Notes: a model not told the origin generated them from the sequence alone. Positions 40,425 through 49,091 are shown, counted from the first letter of the stretch. The stretch: 64,000 nt of DNA from Amycolatopsis taiwanensis DSM 45107 (GCF_000519205.1 NZ_JAFB01000016.1:90988-154987), one strand, 5' to 3'. A program made the numbers and translations.

Positions 40425-41273
40425 CTAGGCCTTCCGGCCGATGGTGACCAGGCAGTGCGACCGCCAGGGCTCGATCTCCGGCGGCTCCGGGTTGAGCCAG
40501 TGCGAGGTGTAGTCCAACGGGGTCACGAGCGGAAAGTCCCCGAAGAACCTCGTGATCTCTTCCGGCGACCGCATGAATGCATTGGTGGTCGTCTGGACAT
40601 ATTGCTTGATGAGTTCGTGGAACTCGGGGGTCGCCCCTTCGAACGTGCCGTGTGAGATGGCCAGCAGCGAGCCCGGCGGCAGCAGATCGCGGTAGTACGC
40701 CAGGGCCCTTTCGGCGCGGTCGGAGTCTCCGACGAAGTGGAGAACGGCCATCACCATCAACAGGATCGGCTCGTCCAATCGGAGGACCCGCTCCGCGACG
40801 ACCTTCTCCCAGAGGTTGTTGAACTCGAGAAGATCGGCGAAGACCGCGCGATGCCGGGCGGGATCGGCGGCACGGCCGAGGAGGATGTCGGCATGGGCGT
40901 GGGCGATGGTTTCGTTGTCGACGTAGAGCACGCTGCACTGCCCTGGCGCGACCTCGTCGGCCACTTCGTGCACGTTACCGGCCGTGGGCAGGCCGGACCC
41001 GATATCCACGATCTGCCGGATTCCGTGCTCACGGATCGCGTATTCGACGACGCGACGCACCGCGCCGCGGTTGGAGCGGTAGATGTGCCGGATATCCTGG
41101 CCGGCCTCCTTGTACCGCGCCGCCGCCCGGTCCGCCCAGACACGGTCGACGGCGTAGTTGTTCGTACCGCCGATGAAATAGTCGTACACGCGTGCCGGAC
41201 TGGCTTTCTCGTCGACGTCGGTCCTGCCGGTGACACGGGCTATCTCGTGGGGCGAAACCGGTTGCTCCGACAT
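40425..41273 (-). CDS. SAV2177-family (DUF574) SAM-dependent methyltransferase
   Basis: 282 residues. ASPARVYDYFIGGTNNYAVDR near the N-terminus and VDIGSGLPTAGNVHE (SAM loop) define the actinobacterial SAV2177/Methyltransf_19 family. These are multi-copy in Streptomyces and Amycolatopsis, with unknown substrates. SPEEITRFFGDFPLV and an HWLNPEPP segment at the C-terminus also fit. It stands alone between the transporters and dinB. Confidence 0.88.
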   Translation of the reverse strand: MSEQPVSPHEIARVTGRTDVDEKASPARVYDYFIGGTNNYAVDRVWADRAAARYKEAGQDIRHIYRSNRGAVRRVVEYAIREHGIRQIVDIGSGLPTAGNVHEVADEVAPGQCSVLYVDNETIAHAHADILLGRAADPARHRAVFADLLEFNNLWEKVVAERVLRLDEPILLMVMAVLHFVGDSDRAERALAYYRDLLPPGSLLAISHGTFEGATPEFHELIKQYVQTTTNAFMRSPEEITRFFGDFPLVTPLDYTSHWLNPEPPEIEPWRSHCLVTIGRKA

Positions 41274-41428
41274 TGCGCGTCCCCTTGTTGATCATGAAAG
41301 GCTTGGGCGTCAGCCTATCCGGGCGTCGACTGCCTGGACAACTGACCGGCCAACGCCGGCGCCCGCACCTGGCTTCTACGCATTTACCAGGAAAAGCTCG
41401 GTATCCCTGGGGCAAAATGGCCCAGAAT

Positions 41429-42451
41429 TCAGAACTCAGCGCGGACACCGAGGAGGCGGACCGGGCGGTCGTCGGTGAATCGCTCCAGCACGTCCAGCGC
41501 CGCACGCTCGATCTCCGCGGCGTCGGTGCTCGGCGCGGGCAGCGTGACGCTTCGGGTGTGGGTCACGAACGGCGCGAACCGCACCTTCACCGCGACCCGC
41601 GCGGCCGGCCTCCCCTCGGCGAGCACGTCCGCGCTGACGCGTCGCGCCAGCATGGCGACCTGTGCGGCGATCTCCGCCCGGTCGGTGAGGTTGTGCTGGA
41701 ACGTGATCTCCCGGCTGCGCGATCGCGGGACGTAGGGCGTGGCGGTGACCTCGGTGTCGCCGATGCCGAGCGCGAGGAGCCGGTACCACGGGCCCATCGT
41801 CGGCCCGAACCGCGCGGCCAGCGCGGCGGGATCGGTTGCGGCCAGCTGACCCACCGTCCGCACGCCGAGTTCCGCCAGTTTCTTCGTGGTCTTCGCGCCG
41901 ACCCCCCACAGCGCGTCCGGCGGCCGCGACGACATCACCTCGACCCAGTTCTGGCCGGTCAGGCGGAAAATCCCGGCCGGCTTGGCGAAACCGGTGGCGA
42001 GCTTGGCCCGCAGCTTGTTGTCGCCGATGCCCACCGAGCACGACAGGCCCGTCTCTTCGGCGACCGCCCGCCGGATGAGTCCGGCCAGCGCCTCCGGGTC
42101 GTCGGTGCGCGCACCGAGGAACGCCTCGTCCCAGCCGAGCACCTCGACCACCACGGGCAGCTCACGCAGGGTGGCCATGACCCGTTCGGAGACCTCCTCG
42201 TAGGCGGGTGGATCGGAGGGCAGGAACACCGCCTCCGGACAGCGTTTCGCGGCCGTGCGCAACGGCATGCCGGACTGGATACCGAACTCACGGGCTTCGT
42301 ACGAGGCGGTGGCCACGACCGCGCGCTGCGTCGGGTCGCCGGCCCCGCCGACCACTACCGGCCGCCCGCGCAGCTCGGGGTGGCGAGCCAGTTCCACCGC
42401 GGCGATGAACTGGTCGAGGTCCACATGCAGAATCCAGTCCGTCTCGGCCAT
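41429..42451 (-). CDS. dinB: Y-family DNA polymerase IV, DinB2-like
   Basis: 340 residues from ATG 42451. The metal ligands are Asp11 (HVDLDQF) and Asp108-Glu109 (GWDEAF). Palm, thumb (GVGAKTTKKLAELGV, a helix-hairpin-helix) and little-finger domains are complete, and no C-terminal clamp-binding QxxLF is visible. The residue aligned with the E. coli DinB steric gate Phe13 is Ile16 (QFIAAVE). M. smegmatis DinB2 has Leu there and incorporates ribonucleotides, so relaxed sugar selection is predicted. Confidence 0.88.
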   Translation of the reverse strand: MAETDWILHVDLDQFIAAVELARHPELRGRPVVVGGAGDPTQRAVVATASYEAREFGIQSGMPLRTAAKRCPEAVFLPSDPPAYEEVSERVMATLRELPVVVEVLGWDEAFLGARTDDPEALAGLIRRAVAEETGLSCSVGIGDNKLRAKLATGFAKPAGIFRLTGQNWVEVMSSRPPDALWGVGAKTTKKLAELGVRTVGQLAATDPAALAARFGPTMGPWYRLLALGIGDTEVTATPYVPRSRSREITFQHNLTDRAEIAAQVAMLARRVSADVLAEGRPAARVAVKVRFAPFVTHTRSVTLPAPSTDAAEIERAALDVLERFTDDRPVRLLGVRAEF

Positions 42452-42467
42452 TTGAACAGTATGCGGG

Positions 42468-43202
42468 CTACCACGGAACCGGTCCCTGGTCGTTGAAGAA
42501 GCCGCCGGTCGGGCCATCATCAGGCAACATGGCCAGCTCGACGATGATGCGCGCCCCGTCAGCGACGGTCCTGCCCCGGTAACCGGTGAGTTCAGTCGCG
42601 GTATAGCCGGGCGTCGCCGAATTAATCTTGATGTGCGCCAGACCGCTGTCCCGTTGGAAGGCTTGCGCATAATGGACGGTCAACATGTTCAACGCGGCCT
42701 TCGATGACGAATAGGCCGACCGGTGGCCGGCGTCCCCACCGAAGTCCGTCCCGCCGCTGGTCAACGACAACGAGGCCGTCGTGCTCGAGACATTGACAAT
42801 GCGTGGCGCGGCTGAGTTTTTCAGCAGAGGCAACATCGCATGGACGACCGTGACCGCGCCGAAGACATTCACCTCGAAGGTCTGCCGCAGCTCCACCGTC
42901 GTGAGGTCTTCCACAGGGCACGCGATGACCGTGCCGGCGTTGTTGACTAGCACATCGAGACGCCCATAGTCCTCTCGCAGCCGTGCTGCCACGGCCTGCA
43001 CGCTGTCGGCGTCGGTGACATCGAGCGGGACCGCCACCACCGTGGCACCGCTGGCATTCAGTTCACGGGCGGCCGCGGCACCACGCTCGGGATCACGTGC
43101 GCCAAGGAACACCGTCATGCCCCGGTGCGCGAGTTGCCACGCCGTCTCCTTGCCCAGTCCCTTGTTCCCGCCGGTCACCACCGCCACCCGACGATCGGTC
43201 AT
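42468..43202 (-). CDS. Classical short-chain dehydrogenase/reductase
   Basis: 244 residues from ATG 43202, which has AAGGGG upstream. The cofactor loop is TGGNKGLGKE at 10-19, followed by NNAG, a Ser-Tyr-Lys active site in NVSSTTAS and YSSSKAAL, and the PGYTATELTGY tail. The ARDPE segment after strand 2 suggests NADP preference. It is divergent from a TetR gene with operator-like repeats between them, so expression is probably ligand-induced. Confidence 0.9.
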   Translation of the reverse strand: MTDRRVAVVTGGNKGLGKETAWQLAHRGMTVFLGARDPERGAAAARELNASGATVVAVPLDVTDADSVQAVAARLREDYGRLDVLVNNAGTVIACPVEDLTTVELRQTFEVNVFGAVTVVHAMLPLLKNSAAPRIVNVSSTTASLSLTSGGTDFGGDAGHRSAYSSSKAALNMLTVHYAQAFQRDSGLAHIKINSATPGYTATELTGYRGRTVADGARIIVELAMLPDDGPTGGFFNDQGPVPW

Positions 43203-43238
43203 CGGCAGCACCCCTTCCAGCCGACACTCGCCTCTGGC

Positions 43239-43276
43239 GATACAGACTGTATCATCAGATACGAGTTGTATCATCA
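43239..43276. promoter_or_regulatory. Operator between the SDR and TetR genes
   Basis: GATACA-GAC-TGTATC (43239-43253) is a perfect palindrome overlapping GTATC-ATCA-GATAC (43249-43262). TGTATCATCA is repeated at 43248 and 43267, 19 bases apart. This AT-rich block lies 4-41 bases upstream of the tetR start and is the obvious binding site for the adjacent regulator. Confidence 0.8.
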
Positions 43277-43280
43277 AATT

Positions 43281-43907
43281 ATGACGAGCGCAGGCCATGA
43301 CCAGGCGGATCGGGGGTTACGCGCCGCGGGCGTGGCGCGGAACCGGCGCAACATCCTCGCCGCCGCCCGCAAGCACCTCATCCAGGCGGGCTTTCGCAAA
43401 CTGAGCCTGGACCAGGTGGCCAAGGACGCCGGCGTCACGCGGGTCACCATCTACCGGCAGTTCACCTCGAAGCTGGGGCTGCTCGACGCCGTCGCCGAAG
43501 AACTCGCCCAACGAGCGAACCTCGTCGCCGGGATACAAGCCGCTGCGGCAGTGGACGACCCGGTCGCGGCCTTCAAAGTGATGGTGGCGGAACTGTGCCG
43601 CTTCTGGAGTACCGATCCGGATCTCCTGCGCCGGTTGATCAGCCTCTCGGCCGTCGATCCAGAAGCCAACCAAGTGATCAACGACCGCGAACAGTGGCGC
43701 TTCGAACAGGTCGCGAAGTTCGTGCAACGCCTCGCCGATGCCGGCCGGCTACGCACCACGTTCGATGCGCAACAGGCCGGTGTCGCCATCGGCGCCGCGA
43801 CCGGCTTCCCAGCGTGTGACGAAATGGCCAACCGTCTCCGGCTCAGCCTTGATCAGTTGGACCGGTTGCTTCTTGCCTTGCTCAGCGGCGTCGTCCGTCT
43901 CGACTAA
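43281..43907 (+). CDS. TetR family transcriptional regulator
   Basis: 208 residues from ATG 43281. The helix-turn-helix core is LSLDQVAKDAGVTRVTIYRQFTSKLGLL. The frame extends upstream into the SDR gene, but the operator lies there, so this ATG is preferred. It is divergent from the SDR gene and likely represses both. The C-terminal ligand domain is not classifiable by eye. Confidence 0.9.
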   Translation: MTSAGHDQADRGLRAAGVARNRRNILAAARKHLIQAGFRKLSLDQVAKDAGVTRVTIYRQFTSKLGLLDAVAEELAQRANLVAGIQAAAAVDDPVAAFKVMVAELCRFWSTDPDLLRRLISLSAVDPEANQVINDREQWRFEQVAKFVQRLADAGRLRTTFDAQQAGVAIGAATGFPACDEMANRLRLSLDQLDRLLLALLSGVVRLD

Positions 43908-43921
43908 GTGCTCAGCAGGAC

Positions 43922-44941
43922 TCAAACGTCCTTCACCGGTCCGTCCGCGCGTAGGTAGTTGACGAGGTTGTCCGGCGAATATTCCTTCGGAAGCTGCTCA
44001 TGCCGCTTGTACGCGGTCGATGCCAGGCACTGCAAGGGGTCCGTGTGGTTCAGCCACCGCTCGTAGGGGCCCAGCAGCCGGTACAGGAAGCTCATCGAGT
44101 CGTGCAGCTTCCCGAACGGGTCGGGCGCGACGGTGTCCACGTCGAGCGCCAGGCCGCAGGCGCGCGCCCGCTCCACCATCCACGCCATCGCGATGTCGGC
44201 CAGCTCGCGTTCGGGATAACCGCCGCCGACGTCGGAATGCACGCCGGAGAACCACATCTGCTCCACCTGCTGGCCGTCGGCGAGCGGGTGCTTCCGCCAG
44301 ACGGCCGGCCGGAACGGGCGGCGCCGCTCGTCGATCGCCAGTGACTGGAACGCCGCCTCGACGTTCCGGCTCAGCTCGGTGTCGTGGAACTGGAAACGGC
44401 GGTTGAACAGGTTGATCAGCCGGAGCCCACTCAGCGGGATGCCCAGGGCGCCGACAGTGTCCCATACCCCGAGAAAACGGATCGGGGCCTCTTGCGAATA
44501 GGCCGAACGGAAACGCTTCGCCTCCGCCGCGGCCGGGCGCGTGCGGTCCTTCCGGTTGCGGTAGAGGGCATAGGCCTCGTCGACCTTGTCCGCGAATTCC
44601 GGGCGCAGGATTCCGCAGTTCCGGATGAAGCCCACCACGCTGCGCACGGTGTATGCGCCACGGCTGAAACCGAAGAAGAACAACTCGTCGCCGGGCGTGT
44701 AGTTCTCCACCACAAAGCGGTACGCGTCCCGGACGTTGCGCGACAGGCCGAACCCGAAAACGCCGCCGATCAACCGGTCCCAGCCGTTCGTGCCGACCCC
44801 GCGGTGGTAGAAGGTTCGCTGCTCGCGCCCCTCGGCGTCGGCGGGCCGGACGGCCTCGGCGATCCGCGCGACATTCGTCGGTGCCCGCTGATCCGGCGTG
44901 TTCCAGGTGCCGTCGCAACAGATCACGATCTTCTTGACCAC
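43922..44941 (-). CDS. DUF2235 alpha/beta-hydrolase-like protein
   Basis: 339 residues from GTG 44941, with GGGGAGG upstream. VVKKIVICCDGTWN is the family's N-terminal signature, and FFGFSRGAYTVR holds the GxSxG nucleophile. DUF2235 includes Tle1-type phospholipases of type VI secretion in proteobacteria. No secretion genes are near, and actinobacterial members are uncharacterised. It lies tail to tail with the tetR gene (14 bases). Confidence 0.85.
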   Translation of the reverse strand: MVKKIVICCDGTWNTPDQRAPTNVARIAEAVRPADAEGREQRTFYHRGVGTNGWDRLIGGVFGFGLSRNVRDAYRFVVENYTPGDELFFFGFSRGAYTVRSVVGFIRNCGILRPEFADKVDEAYALYRNRKDRTRPAAAEAKRFRSAYSQEAPIRFLGVWDTVGALGIPLSGLRLINLFNRRFQFHDTELSRNVEAAFQSLAIDERRRPFRPAVWRKHPLADGQQVEQMWFSGVHSDVGGGYPERELADIAMAWMVERARACGLALDVDTVAPDPFGKLHDSMSFLYRLLGPYERWLNHTDPLQCLASTAYKRHEQLPKEYSPDNLVNYLRADGPVKDV

Positions 44942-45169
44942 CGAACCTCCCCAGCGCCTTCCCCCAGCCCGGCCCTCGAACCCCCGCGAAGGCATGGACC
45001 ATTGACTTTATCGCCCTCGGCCCAGCATGTTCAGCACATCAGGACAACATTGGTTTGATCCCGTCGATGCGCGCGCCTACCGGAAAATCCGCTGCGGGCA
45101 ACGTTTCTCACCGTGTCGTCGAGCGGCCTCCCGCGGTTGACTCACGCGCCGGGCAGGTCTAGCTTGGCC

Positions 45170-45187
45170 AGCAAGTAAGTACTTGCT
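45170..45187. promoter_or_regulatory. Perfect palindromic operator of the TetR-oxidoreductase operon
   Basis: AGCAAGTA-AG-TACTTGCT is an 18-base site with perfect 8-base arms, 17 bases upstream of the tetR ATG and just before its CAGGAGG ribosome binding site. It is a strong candidate for autoregulation. Confidence 0.85.
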
Positions 45188-45204
45188 TTCCAGGAGGCGC
45201 ACGC

Positions 45205-45894
45205 ATGACGGCCGACGACTCTCGCGAGTCCGTACCGACCAGGGACCGCGTCGTCGCAGAGGCGATGCGCCTGTTCGGGGAGCGGGGCTACACGGCGACC
45301 ACCGTCGCCGCGATCGAGGAGGCCGCGGGGCTCTCACCCGGCTCGGGCGCCCTGTACAAGCACTTCCGCTCCAAGGCGGACATTCTGACCGAGGGCATCG
45401 GCCGGCTGATCGACGAAGGCGCCTCGCTGCGCGCGCTGCTCGGCGGTAGCTCCGAAGAACCCCAGGCCGCCGCGCTCGACCAGTTGCCCCTCCGCGCCCG
45501 CATGGCCTTCGTGGCGAACGCCGGGCTGGGCCGCATGGAGCAGGAACGCGACTTCAACCGCATCCTGGTGCGCGACCTCAAGGACTTCCCCAACCTGCTC
45601 GACCGCGCCGGAGAGGACGAGATCCGCGGCAACCACCGGGGACTCACCCGGTGGCTGGCCGCGCAGGCGGACGACGGCCACGGCGACCAGGACTGGGAAG
45701 CGCTGGCCGCCGTGGCCATGGACGCGACCGCGCACTACTGGCTGCTGCGGGACGTCTTCGGCGGCGAACACCCCACCGGCGTCTCGCCACAGCGGTACGT
45801 CACCGCGCTGGCGGGCATGGTCGCGGCGCTGGTCGCCGGCCACGAACCCGCCGGCCCCGGGCCAGGGCCCGGGAACGACGACCGTCACGCATAA
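45205..45894 (+). CDS. TetR family transcriptional regulator
   Basis: 229 residues. The helix-turn-helix core is TTVAAIEEAAGLSPGSGALYKHFRSKADIL. CAGGAGG lies 8 bases upstream of the ATG. The next gene, an NAD-dependent epimerase-like protein, starts 26 bases after its stop codon, so the two form an operon controlled by the palindrome upstream. Confidence 0.92.
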   Translation: MTADDSRESVPTRDRVVAEAMRLFGERGYTATTVAAIEEAAGLSPGSGALYKHFRSKADILTEGIGRLIDEGASLRALLGGSSEEPQAAALDQLPLRARMAFVANAGLGRMEQERDFNRILVRDLKDFPNLLDRAGEDEIRGNHRGLTRWLAAQADDGHGDQDWEALAAVAMDATAHYWLLRDVFGGEHPTGVSPQRYVTALAGMVAALVAGHEPAGPGPGPGNDDRHA

Positions 45895-45920
45895 AACCCA
45901 CCACGACAAGGAAAGTCGCC

Positions 45921-46856
45921 ATGAAGGTCATCATCGCCGGTGCGACCGGCGCCATCGGCACCCCGCTCGCCGCCCGCCTCATCGCCGACGGCCACGAGGT
46001 CGCCGGCCTGACCCGGACACAGCGGGGCGCCGCCCGGCTGACCGCCGTAGGTGTGCAGCCCATCGTCGCCGACGCCATGGACCGGTCCGCGTTGCTGCGC
46101 GCACTGGACGGCCACACCGCGGACGCCGTCATTCACGAACTGACCGCGCTCGCCAAGGCCCCCTTGCGGCACAGCCACATGACGGAAACCAACCGGCTGC
46201 GCACCGACGGCACGCGAAACCTGCTGGAGGCGGCCAGGGTGGTCGGCGCACGCAGGTTCGTCACCCAGTCCATCGTGCTCGGCTACGGCTACACCGACCA
46301 CGGGTCGAAGACACTCACCGAGGACGACCCGTTCGGCCGGGAGCAGGGCCCGTGCGCACCACACCTCGCTGCCATGGCCGAAAACGAGCGGCTGGCGTTC
46401 ACCGCCGCCGGCATCGAAGGTGTGGCCCTGCGCTACGGCATGTTCTACGGCCGCGACATGTCGATGATCGTCGAGATGCTCCGCAAGCGGCGGATGCCGG
46501 TGGTGGCCGGGAAGGACCGGCCGCTGTCGTGGATCCACCTGGACGACGCGGCCGCCGCGACCGCCGCTGCGCTGACGCTCGGCGAGGCGGGGACGGCATA
46601 CAACATCGTCGACGACGAGCCGTGCTCCTGGGCGCGGATGATGACCGCCACGGCCGAGGTGTTCGGCGCCCCGGCGCCACGCGCGCTGCCGGGCTGGGTC
46701 GTGCGGCTCGCCGCGCCGTACGCGGCAGCGCTCACGGTGCAGACCGCCATGCGCGTTTCCAACGCCAAGGCGAAGGAAGCACTCGGCTGGAAGCCCGCGT
46801 ACCCGACGTACCAAGAGGGCCTACGGGCCCCCACCACCGAGCCAGCCCCCCGCTGA
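45921..46856 (+). CDS. NAD(P)-dependent epimerase/dehydratase family protein
   Basis: 311 residues from ATG 45921, which has AAGGAAAG upstream. The N-terminal cofactor loop is IIAGATGAIGTPLAARL. Later segments (RYGMFYGRD, SWIHLDDAAAATAAAL, YNIVDDEP) follow the extended/atypical SDR pattern. The substrate is unknown. It is second gene of a TetR-led operon. Confidence 0.85.
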   Translation: MKVIIAGATGAIGTPLAARLIADGHEVAGLTRTQRGAARLTAVGVQPIVADAMDRSALLRALDGHTADAVIHELTALAKAPLRHSHMTETNRLRTDGTRNLLEAARVVGARRFVTQSIVLGYGYTDHGSKTLTEDDPFGREQGPCAPHLAAMAENERLAFTAAGIEGVALRYGMFYGRDMSMIVEMLRKRRMPVVAGKDRPLSWIHLDDAAAATAAALTLGEAGTAYNIVDDEPCSWARMMTATAEVFGAPAPRALPGWVVRLAAPYAAALTVQTAMRVSNAKAKEALGWKPAYPTYQEGLRAPTTEPAPR

Positions 46857-46921
46857 CAAAACCACCCCTTCGATGTAGCCCCCATACCCGGGAACGCCGC
46901 AGCCAACAACGCACCCTGACC

Positions 46922-47202
46922 CACGAAGTCGCGCAGCGACAAGCAGCAATCAGCGACACTCACCAGCACCAAACCCCCACGAAGTCGCGCCAGCGACAAG
47001 TAGGGACCCAGCGACACTCACCAGCACCAACCCCCCACGAAGTCGCGCAGCGACGAGTAGGGACCAGCCCCGCACGCTGGTCAACACCAAACGAAACCAC
47101 GCCGGGTCGGAAGGAGCCCGCACCGTGGGGGGTTTGGGGGGCTCGGCCCCCCAATGTTATCGGCACTCGACCCCCGCGAAGTCGCGCCAGCGACGAGTAG
47201 GG
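46922..47202 (+). repeat. Four direct repeats GAAGTCGCGC(C)AGCGAC beside the tRNA gene
   Basis: CACGAAGTCGCGC(C)AGCGAC followed by (A/G)AGTAGGGACC occurs at 46922, 46979, 47037 and 47175. The first three are 57-58 bases apart and also share the spacer CAGCGACACTCACCAGCACC. Each unit contains the small inverted repeat GTCGC/GCGAC. The fourth ends 14 bases from the tRNA 3' end. Nothing in this 359-base gap looks coding. Confidence 0.8.
47134..47154. terminator. GC-rich hairpin downstream of the tRNA
   Basis: TTGGGGGG-CTCGG-CCCCCCAA is a perfect 8-bp stem. On the minus strand it lies about 60 bases past the tRNA 3' end and is its likely terminator. Confidence 0.6.
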
Positions 47203-47215
47203 TCGGCCGGTCGAG

Positions 47216-47289
47216 TGCCCCAGACGGGACTCGAACCCGCACTTGATCGATTTTAAGTCGACTGCCTCTGCCGATTGGGCTACTGGGGC
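47216..47289 (-). tRNA. tRNA with anticodon UAA (Leu-like), short variable loop
   Basis: The 74-base cloverleaf is complete: acceptor GCCCCAG/CTGGGGC with A73; 3-bp D stem GCC/GGC with an AATCGGCAGA loop region; anticodon stem GTCGA/TCGAT with loop CTTAAAA, giving anticodon TAA; variable loop CAAGT; T stem GCGGG/CCCGT with loop TTCGAGT. Anticodon UAA reads the leucine codon UUA. The D arm and A73 are leucine-like, but the long variable arm of normal bacterial tRNA-Leu is missing. CCA is not encoded. Aminoacylation identity is therefore uncertain. Confidence 0.8.
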
Positions 47290-47322
47290 ACGGGTCAGCC
47301 TACTGTGGCGCTCCCGTCCGCG

Positions 47323-48648
47323 TCAGGTCCTGGAGGCGCGGGCGAATTCTTCCTTCGGGTTGTTGATCTGGCCGAGCGAGACCGCCTCGCGCCGGAACAG
47401 GCCACCGAGCATCCAGTCGAGCAGGATGCGGACCTTGCGGTTGAAGGTCGGCATCGCCTTGAGGTGGTAGACGCGGTGGAAGATCCAGGCGGGGAAGCCC
47501 TTGATCTTGATGTTGAGCGCGTCGGCGACGCCCTTGTGCAGGCCGAGACCGGCGACCGCGCCGAGGTTCGCGTGGTAGTAGTCCTTCGGCTGGCCACCGC
47601 GCAGGACGCGGACGATGTTCTTGGCCAGCAGGCGGGCCTGACGCACGGCGTGCTGGGCGTTCGGCGGGCAGGTCGCGGTCGGGTCCTGCTCGGTGCGGGC
47701 CAGGTCGGGCACCGCGGCGTTGTCGCCGGCGGCCCACACATCGGGGTGGCCGACCGCCTGGAGCGCGGCGGTCGCCTCGACGCGGCCCCTCTTGTCCACC
47801 GGCAGGTCGGAGTTCATCAGCACCGGGTTGGCCTTCACCCCGGCGGTCCAGATGATGGTGTCGCTGTCGAACTCGGTGCCGTCGGAGAGCACGACGTGCC
47901 CGTCCTCGAACGACTTCGCCGCGGTCGACAGGTAGACCTCGATGCCGCGCTTCTCCAACTGCTCCACGGTCCACACGCCGAGCGTCTCGCGCACCTCGGG
48001 CAGGATCCGGCCGGCCGCCTCGACGAGCACCCAGCGGATGTCGTCCGGCTCGATGTTCTCGTAGTAGCGCGTGGCGAAGCGGCTCATGTCTTCCAGCTCG
48101 GCCAGCGCCTCGATGCCGGCGAACCCGCCGCCGACGACAGTGAAGGTGAGTAAGCGCTTGCGCAGCTCCGGGTCCAGGGTGCTGGCCGCCTCGTCGAGCT
48201 TGGTGAGGACGTGGTTACGCAGGTAGATGGCCTCGCCGATGGTCTTGATGGCGATGCCGTTCTCGGCCAGGCCGGGAATGGGCAGCAGTCGCGCGACCGC
48301 GCCGAGCGCGACCACGAGCACGTCGTAGTGCAGCTGCTCGATGTGGCCGTCCGCCGCCTCGACGGTGACCGCCTTCTGCTCGTGCTCGATCTTGGTCACG
48401 CGCGCGGTGAGTACGTGGCATCGCTTGAGCACGCGACGCAACGGCACGACCACGTGCCGCGGCTCGATCGCCCCCGCCGCGGCTTCGGGCAGGAACGGCG
48501 CGTACGTCATGTGTGGCTGCGGGTCGACCACGGTCACGGAGGCTTCGTTGGCACGGAGCATCTTTTGGAGTCCGAGGGCCGTGTAGAGCCCGACGTAGCC
48601 ACCGCCCAGGATCAGGATCCGGGCCGGTTCTTTCTTCACTGCGGCCAT
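47323..48648 (-). CDS. ndh: Type II NADH dehydrogenase
   Basis: 441 residues. Two dinucleotide-binding motifs are present: ILILGGGYVGLYTALGL at ~11-27 (FAD) and FTVVGGGFAGIEALAELE at ~170 (NADH). Later come TIIWTAGVKANP and VWAAGDNAAVPD. The C-terminal FHRVYHLKAMPTFNRK region anchors it to the membrane. It passes electrons from NADH to menaquinone without pumping protons and resembles Rv1854c. No quinol oxidase genes are adjacent. Confidence 0.93.
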   Translation of the reverse strand: MAAVKKEPARILILGGGYVGLYTALGLQKMLRANEASVTVVDPQPHMTYAPFLPEAAAGAIEPRHVVVPLRRVLKRCHVLTARVTKIEHEQKAVTVEAADGHIEQLHYDVLVVALGAVARLLPIPGLAENGIAIKTIGEAIYLRNHVLTKLDEAASTLDPELRKRLLTFTVVGGGFAGIEALAELEDMSRFATRYYENIEPDDIRWVLVEAAGRILPEVRETLGVWTVEQLEKRGIEVYLSTAAKSFEDGHVVLSDGTEFDSDTIIWTAGVKANPVLMNSDLPVDKRGRVEATAALQAVGHPDVWAAGDNAAVPDLARTEQDPTATCPPNAQHAVRQARLLAKNIVRVLRGGQPKDYYHANLGAVAGLGLHKGVADALNIKIKGFPAWIFHRVYHLKAMPTFNRKVRILLDWMLGGLFRREAVSLGQINNPKEEFARASRT

Positions 48649-48778
48649 ACGTGCATCTTCCCACTCGTTTACCTGTCACGCTCGAACACCCCGACCAGGT
48701 GTGACCAGTATCGCCCAGCGCAAAACGATTCAGATGAACACGCAGCACCGATGGCGCCGACCCGCCGCGGCGCAGGCC

Positions 48779-49069
48779 TTACGAAACGGGCTCCACCCGG
48801 CAATAACTCGCCGCTGTTCGCGCGAGCCTCGCGTCGGAAGTGACCAGCGGGATGGCGCGCTCCTCCGCCAGCGCGACATATGCGGCGGCGTACCCAGAAA
48901 TACTGGAGCGAAGCTGCCACATGCGGGGCAGTAGTTCATCGAGCGAGACGTGATCGACACCGAGCAGCAAAAGTCGATCAACTGCTCGGACCGCCTGCTC
49001 TTCCTTGATCTTGCTGCCCAACGTGAGGCCACGAACAACCGAGAAGACCTCGGCCTTCCAATGCGAGGA
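48779..49069 (-). pseudogene. Truncated PIN-domain (VapC-like) toxin
   Basis: The open frame from 49069 encodes WKAEVFSVVRGLTLGSKIKEE and a C-terminal LLPRMWQLRSSISGYAAAYVALAEE segment with TSDARLA, matching the second half of VapC toxins. The first ~45 residues, including the first catalytic Asp, are missing behind an in-frame stop. The usual YDA of the active site is YAA. No antitoxin is adjacent. The remnant is presumably inactive. Confidence 0.75.
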
Positions 49070-49091
49070 TCACTCCCACGCGCACCTCGGG

